A stretch of DNA of 64,000 nt from an uncultured Lachnospiraceae bacterium (GTDB taxonomy: Bacteria; Bacillota; Clostridia; Lachnospirales; Lachnospiraceae), in the NCBI GenBank assembly GCA_910579805.1, contig CAJTWM010000017.1:1-64000 (forward strand), given 5' to 3'. Below the pieces are notes generated by a model. That model did no database searches, had not been told where the DNA came from, and saw only the letters and a program-made list of their open reading frames with translations. The position numbers and the translations under genes were made by a program. Below, piece by piece: positions 58,723 to 64,000 of this stretch. Each line of letters begins with the position of its first letter. Positions within the stretch are counted from its first letter, which is position 1.

Positions 58723-59658
58723 TCACCCGGCAAACAACGGCGTAGACAAATATCTGTCTCCGCTGTCAGGCAGAAGAACTACGATGACCTTGCCTTTATT
58801 TTCCGGTCTGGCAGCCAAAATCCCCGCCGCTTTCAATGCCGCGCCGGAAGAAATGCCTACAAGGATCCCTTCGCTCACCGCAAACGCCTTTCCTTCCTTA
58901 AACGCGTCTTCGTTTTCAATCCGTATGATCTCGTCATATACGGAAACGTTTAACGTTTCCGGAATGAAACCGGCGCCGATCCCCTGTATCTTATGCGGCC
59001 CGGAGGATCCTCCCGACAAAACGGCGCTCTCCGCCGGTTCCACCGCCACAATTTTAATATTAGGATCTTTTTCCTTCAAAAATTCTCCTATGCCCGTGAT
59101 CGTCCCGCCCGTGCCTACTCCTGCCACAAAAATATCCACCCTGCCGTCCGTCTGCTCCCAGATCTCCGGTCCGGTCGTCTTTTTGTGTACTGCCGGATTC
59201 GCAGGGTTTACAAACTGTCCGAGAATGACCGCGCCTTCGATAGATTGTTTCAACTCTTCCGCCTTATCTATGGCTCCCTGCATTCCCTTGGCCCCTTCCG
59301 TAAGCACCAGTTCGGCGCCATAAGCCTTTAACAGATTTCTTCTCTCCATGCTCATTGTATCCGGTAAAGTCAAAATGGCATGATAACCTTTGGCCGCCGC
59401 TACCGCTGCAAGCCCGATCCCCGTATTGCCGCTGGTCGGCTCAATGATAGTAGCCCCTTCTTTCAATATCCCCTTTTCTTCGGCGTCTTCGATCATGGAC
59501 AGCGCAACCCTGTCCTTTACCGAACCGGCCGGATTCAGATATTCCAGTTTTGCCAGAATAGTGGCCTGCGTCACTCCCGCTTTCTTAGAATAACCGTTCA
59601 ATCTCAATAACGGCGTCCTCCCGATTAATTCCAATGCGCTCTCGTTAATCTTACTCAT
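58723..59658 (-). CDS. cysK: Cysteine synthase A (O-acetylserine sulfhydrylase)
   Basis: A PLP enzyme that makes cysteine from O-acetylserine and sulfide. The 311-residue protein has LNPAGSVKDRVALSMI with the PLP lysine at about 42, PTSGNTGIGLA, GTGGTITGIGE and GSSGPHKIQGIGAGFIPETL, which is the CysK-type active site. The ATG at 59658 follows GGGAG. It is transcribed from a strong promoter at 59819-59846 through a 160-nt leader that contains no riboswitch I recognise. Confidence 0.95.
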   Translation of the reverse strand: MSKINESALELIGRTPLLRLNGYSKKAGVTQATILAKLEYLNPAGSVKDRVALSMIEDAEEKGILKEGATIIEPTSGNTGIGLAAVAAAKGYHAILTLPDTMSMERRNLLKAYGAELVLTEGAKGMQGAIDKAEELKQSIEGAVILGQFVNPANPAVHKKTTGPEIWEQTDGRVDIFVAGVGTGGTITGIGEFLKEKDPNIKIVAVEPAESAVLSGGSSGPHKIQGIGAGFIPETLNVSVYDEIIRIENEDAFKEGKAFAVSEGILVGISSGAALKAAGILAARPENKGKVIVVLLPDSGDRYLSTPLFAG

Positions 59659-59818
59659 CTTTGCTCCCATCTGTCCGCTTCAGCAGACTTAAAAATTTTC
59701 TTCACACTTTCTCCCTTTCCTCGCCTCTTCACTATTCAGAACCATCATTCAGTCCGTAGTTTGCGGCAAGTACTTTATTCCATAGTTTTTCTCTAGGTTT
59801 AATATGATTTATATATTC
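59659..59818 (-). promoter_or_regulatory. cysK leader, no known riboswitch recognised
   Basis: A 160-nt leader follows the promoter. It lacks the S-box and T-box signatures. The AT-rich stretch directly after the -10 resembles a possible regulator site of the CymR/Rrf2 kind, but this is a guess. Confidence 0.35.
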
Positions 59819-59846
59819 ATTATACACACACTTATTTATATGTCAA
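59819..59846 (-). promoter_or_regulatory. Consensus promoter of cysK
   Basis: TTGACA (59841-59846) and TATAAT (59819-59824) on the - strand with a 16-bp spacer. Confidence 0.88.
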
Positions 59847-59889
59847 TATACTCCAAACCAACTTTTTCCAGCCGGCTTTTCCGGTGCGG

Positions 59890-59927
59890 TCAAAAATACC
59901 GCCGCCCAGTTTCCGTCCGGGCGGCGG
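59890..59927 (-). terminator. Terminator after the chemoreceptor gene
   Basis: CCGCCGCCC (59899-59907) pairs with GGGCGGCGG (59919-59927), followed on the - strand by ATTTTT. It isolates the chemoreceptor from cysK. Confidence 0.9.
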
Positions 59928-59955
59928 CTTTAAACCGTAAACCTGCTCTTACTCT

Positions 59956-61431
59956 TTATTCTTCTCTTTTAAGCAGCCTGCTCATTTCATCTACCATTTC
60001 ATTGATCACGCCGGCCTGTTTCGCCACTTCGGCAGTATCGTTTGCGTTGCTTTCAGCCATGGTATTGATGGAATTGAACTGTTCGTTTTCATTCCTGATA
60101 TTTTCTGCAATATCCTGATTGATCGATACCGTTCTTTCGATTACTTCGGACTGCTTATTATAAGTATCTCCCATCGTCTGGATCGCGCTGACCGATACGT
60201 TGAGCAATGCCGTCATATCCTGCATACTCTTAAATACATTTGAAAAATATTCATTCTGCGTACCCAGTTTCGAGAAATTCTCCTCTACATGAGCCGTGAT
60301 TTTCTTTACGTTCTGCTGTACCCGCTCAATCACCGATTCCACTACTCTTAAGGATTCCTGCGTACTATTTGCAAGATCGCCCACTTCGGTCGCAACTACC
60401 GCAAACCCTCTTCCGGCTTCTCCTGCTCTTGCCGCCTCGATGGATGCATTCAGCGCCAGTAAATTAGTGGAAGACGAAATATCGCTTATCAGTTTTAAGG
60501 TAACGCCGATCTCACGGACCGCATCGGACAGCTTCTGCGCCACATCTGTCGTAAGTTTCATGGAATCCGATACTTCGCCGTTGATCTTATGTAAATCGTT
60601 TAATAATTTCTCATTTTCTACGGATTTGTCCAACAGATCTTTGGACGTCATTTCCACTTTTTCCACATTGTCGGCGACAACACTCTCCCACTCTTTTAAT
60701 TCGCTAAGATTACTCATACTCTCGTCCGTCTTAGCGCCGAGCCTGTCGCTGGTCTCTACCAGCTGCTCGCTGGTCGCCGCCAATTCTTCGGCGGATGCGC
60801 TTTCACTTTCGGAAACTTGCGAAAGAGCGGTTCCCGCACTGTAAAGCTTGTCAGACAGCGCCTGCACCGAATCCAGAACATTCTCTACTTCTTTTTCTTT
60901 TTCTTCTACCATGGTAAACAGCGTCGTCGCACGATAAACGATGAAACTGCATGCCGCAAATAATACCAAATAAACAATCCCCGTAAAAATCCAGCCGATC
61001 GGAAGATGAAGTTTCAAAAATCCGGCAGGGAAGGCGATCATCATACCCGCGTTCACTACAAACGTCACGATCGTACTCACTCTGAGGAGCTTCTGCTCAT
61101 AATACGGAACCAATAATAACGTAGCCACAAAATAATAGTGCGTCAGACACACATAACCGGCGCTGTCGTTCGTATTGCTGACGGCAGCCGTGATAGCGCC
61201 GACGATCGGCGGAATACAGGCATATACATACTTTGCCCTGCTGCCTAAAGGCTTTTCAAATACTTTTGTCAGTATCGCACATACGCCGGACAATAAAAAG
61301 ATACATTCCCGCAGCCCCCCGTTTAACAGAACCATAACGAATCCCCATCCTGAAACCGCAACCCCGAGAATGTAAATAAACATAATATTATTTACAAGCT
61401 TTTCTTCATTTCTAATTGACTGTACCTGCAT
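59956..61431 (-). CDS. Methyl-accepting chemotaxis-type signalling protein
   Basis: The 491-residue protein has about six membrane segments in residues 18-175 without a large periplasmic sensor, then a cytoplasmic signalling domain with the conserved hairpin tip SSTNLLALNASIEAARAGEAGRGFAVVATEVGDLANSTQ. No HAMP domain was recognised. No che or flagellar genes are nearby, and the promoter is sigma-A rather than sigma-D. The ATG at 61431 follows AAGGAG. The role may be sensing of a membrane or cytosolic cue. Confidence 0.88.
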   Translation of the reverse strand: MQVQSIRNEEKLVNNIMFIYILGVAVSGWGFVMVLLNGGLRECIFLLSGVCAILTKVFEKPLGSRAKYVYACIPPIVGAITAAVSNTNDSAGYVCLTHYYFVATLLLVPYYEQKLLRVSTIVTFVVNAGMMIAFPAGFLKLHLPIGWIFTGIVYLVLFAACSFIVYRATTLFTMVEEKEKEVENVLDSVQALSDKLYSAGTALSQVSESESASAEELAATSEQLVETSDRLGAKTDESMSNLSELKEWESVVADNVEKVEMTSKDLLDKSVENEKLLNDLHKINGEVSDSMKLTTDVAQKLSDAVREIGVTLKLISDISSSTNLLALNASIEAARAGEAGRGFAVVATEVGDLANSTQESLRVVESVIERVQQNVKKITAHVEENFSKLGTQNEYFSNVFKSMQDMTALLNVSVSAIQTMGDTYNKQSEVIERTVSINQDIAENIRNENEQFNSINTMAESNANDTAEVAKQAGVINEMVDEMSRLLKREE

Positions 61432-61502
61432 TATCTTTTCTCCTTGAAGTATAATATTGAAAAATCCGGACAATTAAATTCCTATATTATTTTTCTCTAG
61501 AC

Positions 61503-61531
61503 ATTATAGTACTTTTGTACAAAATTGTCAA
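61503..61531 (-). promoter_or_regulatory. Consensus promoter of the chemoreceptor gene with palindrome in the spacer
   Basis: TTGACA (61526-61531) and TATAAT (61503-61508) on the - strand with a 17-bp spacer. The spacer contains GTAC-tttt-GTAC (61510-61521), which could be an operator. Confidence 0.85.
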
Positions 61532-61729
61532 TTTTAATCAAGAATGCAAAGTAAAATTGTGAAATTTTGAACTTTTTTAGCTAATTTATTAATGGCTATT
61601 GGTTTATTTGAAGTTATCAATCGAGTAAGAAAAATACCTTTCCCTTACTCGCCGCGCGGCTCTCGCGCCGTTTTAGCGGCATTTTTCCGCTTTAGTTTCC
61701 AGCACTCCTTCGCCTGATTTCCCTGCTCC
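61532..61729. other. Spacer between hemW and the chemoreceptor promoter
   Basis: Contains a GAGTAAG...CTTACTC hairpin (about 61623-61650) and a GCCG/CGGC hairpin downstream of hemW. Neither has a clean U-run. No gene is supported. Confidence 0.4.
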
Positions 61730-62917
61730 TTACTCTCCTAACAGGAACTCCGCCATCACATAATTGGCCACATCCAACCCTTTATATGTGAGAAATACCC
61801 TGTCTCCTTCTATTTTTAAAAGCCCCTGTTCAACCATTTTTCTTAATGCCGCTTCATAAACTTCCTCCATGGATACGCCAAACCGTATCAGAAATTCTTT
61901 TCTGGATACGCCGTTTATCATCCTGAGCCCTAAAAACATAAATTCTTCCATGCGGTCTGCTTTTTTTAACATAGTCTTTTCCGCCTTTTTAAAATCGCCG
62001 TTCAGATAGTCCTGCAGCTTTTCCGTATTTTTGAAACGTACTCCGCCCATATAGGACGCGGCTCCGATCCCAAACCCTGCATATTCCTTTCCGGTCCAAT
62101 ACACCGTATTGTGAAGACATTCGTATCCGGGCTTTGCATAATTAGAGATTTCATACCGGCGGTAGCCGTACTCCCCCAATAACCGTTCCGTCTCTTCGTA
62201 CATTTCCCTCTCCTCTTCTTCCGAAGGAAGGGGCGGGAAAAGGTTGCCACACTCATGAACCTCCCTTGGGTCTTTGCCTGCCTTTCTTAAATCATCTTCT
62301 TTATGGTACCGCTCATAAAAAGGCGTTCCCTCTTCGATAATCAGACTGTAAGCCGAAATATGTTCCGGAGAAAGCAGAAGCACTTTTTTTAACGTATCCG
62401 AATAGCTCTCCGCGCTCTGTCCCGGCAGCGCGGACATAATGTCCACATTGATATTAGAAAACCCTGCCTGCCTTGCTGCATGAAAGGTTTCGCAAAAATC
62501 CTGAAAGCTATGGATCCTTCCTAAAACGGCCAGTTCCTTTTCCGCCGCCGACTGCAGGCCGATACTCAGCCTGTTCATCCCTAAATCGAAATACGCCTTT
62601 AACTTTTCATAAGACGCCGTTTTAGGATTTATCTCCGTCGTAATCTCGGCGTCTGGACGGATCCGGAACCGTTTATTCAATAGCCCCATGATCCGTCCGG
62701 TATCTTCCGCCGTCAGAACAGACGGCGTCCCCCCTCCGAAAAAAACGGAGACTGCTTCATAATCACGGTACTCTTTAGAAGCCTTCTCCATTTCTTCAAG
62801 CAGCCTGTCCACATAGCGCCTTTTTGTGCTTTCATCCGCCGGAGCGGATAAAAAGTCGCAATAGCTGCATTTTTTCACGCAAAACGGTATATGAATATAA
62901 ATACTGAAACTCTTCAT
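61730..62917 (-). CDS. hemW: Radical SAM heme chaperone HemW
   Basis: The 395-residue protein has the radical SAM iron-sulfur motif CVKKCSYCDF (C-x3-C-x2-C) near residue 11, FFGGGTPSVL, EINPKT, RLSIGLQSA and NVDIMSALPGQ. It lacks the extra features of true HemN coproporphyrinogen dehydrogenases, so a heme chaperone role is likelier. The start ATG overlaps the lepA stop in TGATG, so translation is coupled. A GTG one codon upstream is an alternative. Confidence 0.93.
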   Translation of the reverse strand: MKSFSIYIHIPFCVKKCSYCDFLSAPADESTKRRYVDRLLEEMEKASKEYRDYEAVSVFFGGGTPSVLTAEDTGRIMGLLNKRFRIRPDAEITTEINPKTASYEKLKAYFDLGMNRLSIGLQSAAEKELAVLGRIHSFQDFCETFHAARQAGFSNINVDIMSALPGQSAESYSDTLKKVLLLSPEHISAYSLIIEEGTPFYERYHKEDDLRKAGKDPREVHECGNLFPPLPSEEEEREMYEETERLLGEYGYRRYEISNYAKPGYECLHNTVYWTGKEYAGFGIGAASYMGGVRFKNTEKLQDYLNGDFKKAEKTMLKKADRMEEFMFLGLRMINGVSRKEFLIRFGVSMEEVYEAALRKMVEQGLLKIEGDRVFLTYKGLDVANYVMAEFLLGE

Positions 62918-64000
62918 CACTTTCCATCGTCCAATTTTAAAACGCTCATAAACGCTTTTTGCGGAATCTCCACATTTCCTACCTGCCGCATCCGTTTCTT
63001 TCCTTCTTTCTGTTTCTCAAGAAGTTTTTTCTTACGGGTAATATCGCCGCCATAACATTTTGCCAGTACGTCTTTTCGCATTGCTTTTACCGTCTCTCTG
63101 GCAATGATCTTACCGCCTACCGCAGCCTGAATCGGAATCTCAAACAGATGTCTCGGAATCTCGTCTTTTAACTTCTCGCACATTTTTCTTCCCCGCTCGT
63201 ATGCGCTGTCTGCGTGTACGATAAAGGAAAGGGCGTCCACTTCCTCTTTGTTGATCAGAATATCCAGTTTGACAAGATTTGCCTGCTCATAGCCTTTTAG
63301 CTCATAATCAAAAGAGGCATACCCTCTGGAACGGGATTTTAACGCGTCGAAAAAATCATAGATGATCTCGTTTAACGGCAGATCGTATTTCAGCAAGGCT
63401 CTTGTCCCTTCTATATATTCCATGCCAAGGTATCTTCCCCGCCTCTCCTGACAAAGCTCCATGATCGAGCCGATAAATTCCGTCGTCACCATGATCTCCG
63501 CGCTGACGATCGGCTCCTCCATATATTCGATTACGGAAGGATCGGGCAGATTGGATGGATTGGTCAGTTCTATCACTTCCCCGTTCGTCTTATATACTTT
63601 ATAAATTACTCCCGGCGCCGTCGTCACCAGATCCAGATTATATTCTCTCTCCAGTCTCTCCTGAATGATCTCCAGATGCAGCAGCCCCAAAAAACCGCAC
63701 CGGAACCCAAAGCCGAGAGCAATGGAAGTCTCCGGCTCATAGTTTAAGGAGGCATCGTTTAATTTCAATTTCTCCAAGGCGTCCCTCAGATCCGGATATT
63801 TCGCCCCGTCCGCGGGATAGAGGCCGCAATATACCATGGAATTTACTTTCTTATATCCGGGCAGCGGCTCTGCGCAGGGTCTTGCCGCATCCGTAACCGT
63901 ATCCCCGACCGCCGTATCTTTTACATTTTTTATGGAGGCGGTAATATACCCCACCATGCCGGCAGAAAGCTCCTCGCAGGGAATAAACTGCCCTGCGCCG
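62917..64000 (-). CDS. lepA: Elongation factor 4 (LepA), 3' part, cut by window edge
   Basis: LepA is a ribosome-associated GTPase that remobilises stalled or mistranslocated ribosomes. The window holds about 360 C-terminal residues. The frame continues to base 64000, so the N-terminal GTPase domain is outside. Landmarks are AGMVGYITASIKNVKDTAVGDTV, LGFGFRCGFLGLLHLEIIQERLEREYNLDLVTTAPGV, and the C-terminal AVGGKIIARETVKAMRKDVLAKCYGGDITRKKKLLEKQKEGKKRM, quoted as the diagnostic domain. It is followed directly by hemW, the common Firmicute order. Confidence 0.96.
   Translation of the reverse strand, partial: GAGQFIPCEELSAGMVGYITASIKNVKDTAVGDTVTDAARPCAEPLPGYKKVNSMVYCGLYPADGAKYPDLRDALEKLKLNDASLNYEPETSIALGFGFRCGFLGLLHLEIIQERLEREYNLDLVTTAPGVIYKVYKTNGEVIELTNPSNLPDPSVIEYMEEPIVSAEIMVTTEFIGSIMELCQERRGRYLGMEYIEGTRALLKYDLPLNEIIYDFFDALKSRSRGYASFDYELKGYEQANLVKLDILINKEEVDALSFIVHADSAYERGRKMCEKLKDEIPRHLFEIPIQAAVGGKIIARETVKAMRKDVLAKCYGGDITRKKKLLEKQKEGKKRMRQVGNVEIPQKAFMSVLKLDDGK

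Noticed and set aside
59659..59818. Riboswitch or T-box upstream of cysK
   Set aside because: None of the conserved T-box or S-box sequences could be found in the leader.
1..64000. tRNA or rRNA genes, CRISPR arrays, prophage
   Set aside because: Looked for conserved rRNA, T-loop and D-loop sequences, evenly spaced repeats and phage structural genes on both strands; none found by eye.

Overview
The window looks like a chromosomal segment of a spore-forming, anaerobic Firmicute, most likely a member of the Lachnospiraceae or a close clostridial relative. The reasons are a complete spoIIIA operon with spoIVB and spoIID, a T-box leader in front of pheST, the nusA-infB and recN-dxs-xse gene orders typical of Clostridia, a lone glycyl-radical cofactor gene, and Firmicute-style AGGAGG ribosome binding sites. 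Almost everything is core genome. The clearly mobile item is one IS66-family insertion sequence.

Layout. 1-2404: a degenerate IS66 element (145-2396) with inverted ends and an exact 8-bp target duplication. 2533-5224: aroF and tyrA (aromatic amino acids, + strand), separated by a 208-bp multi-hairpin palindromic element. 5222-13623 (- strand): a WYL regulator with a GNAT acetyltransferase, queA, an M18 aminopeptidase, and pheS-pheT behind a T-box. 13620-18555 (- strand): a YihY-family membrane protein, an unusually long SpoIID, a structured small RNA with its own promoter and terminator, and spoIVB. 18608-27850 (- strand): recN, argR, nadK, tlyA, dxs, ispA, xseB, xseA, nusB and an Asp23 gene, transcribed from a promoter at about 27830. 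27854-37130 (- strand): a transglutaminase-like exported protein, prfC, deoB and spoIIIAA-AH.

37200-46800: stand-alone grcA (+), an MBL-fold lipoprotein (-), pnp and rpsO (-) with a long leader hairpin before pnp, a heterodimeric ABC exporter (+), and an SH3-NlpC/P60 cell-wall hydrolase (-) with a WalR-like direct repeat at its start site. 46807-55690 (- strand): the translation/transcription operon rimP-nusA-ylxR-ylxQ-infB-rbfA-nrnA-truB-ribF. 55717-64000 (- strand): an NAD-dependent epimerase-like protein, map with a SEC-C zinc motif, a CarD-family regulator, cysK, an orphan chemoreceptor, hemW and the 3' part of lepA, which runs off the right edge.

No tRNA, rRNA, CRISPR array or prophage was seen. 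I did not find an obvious new multi-gene system. The most interesting unexplained items are non-coding: the 208-bp element between aroF and tyrA, the small RNA between spoIVB and spoIID, two covarying hairpin copies flanking the M18 gene, the pnp leader hairpin, and several operator-like palindromes. All starts were chosen by eye from ribosome binding sites. No homology or folding program was run.
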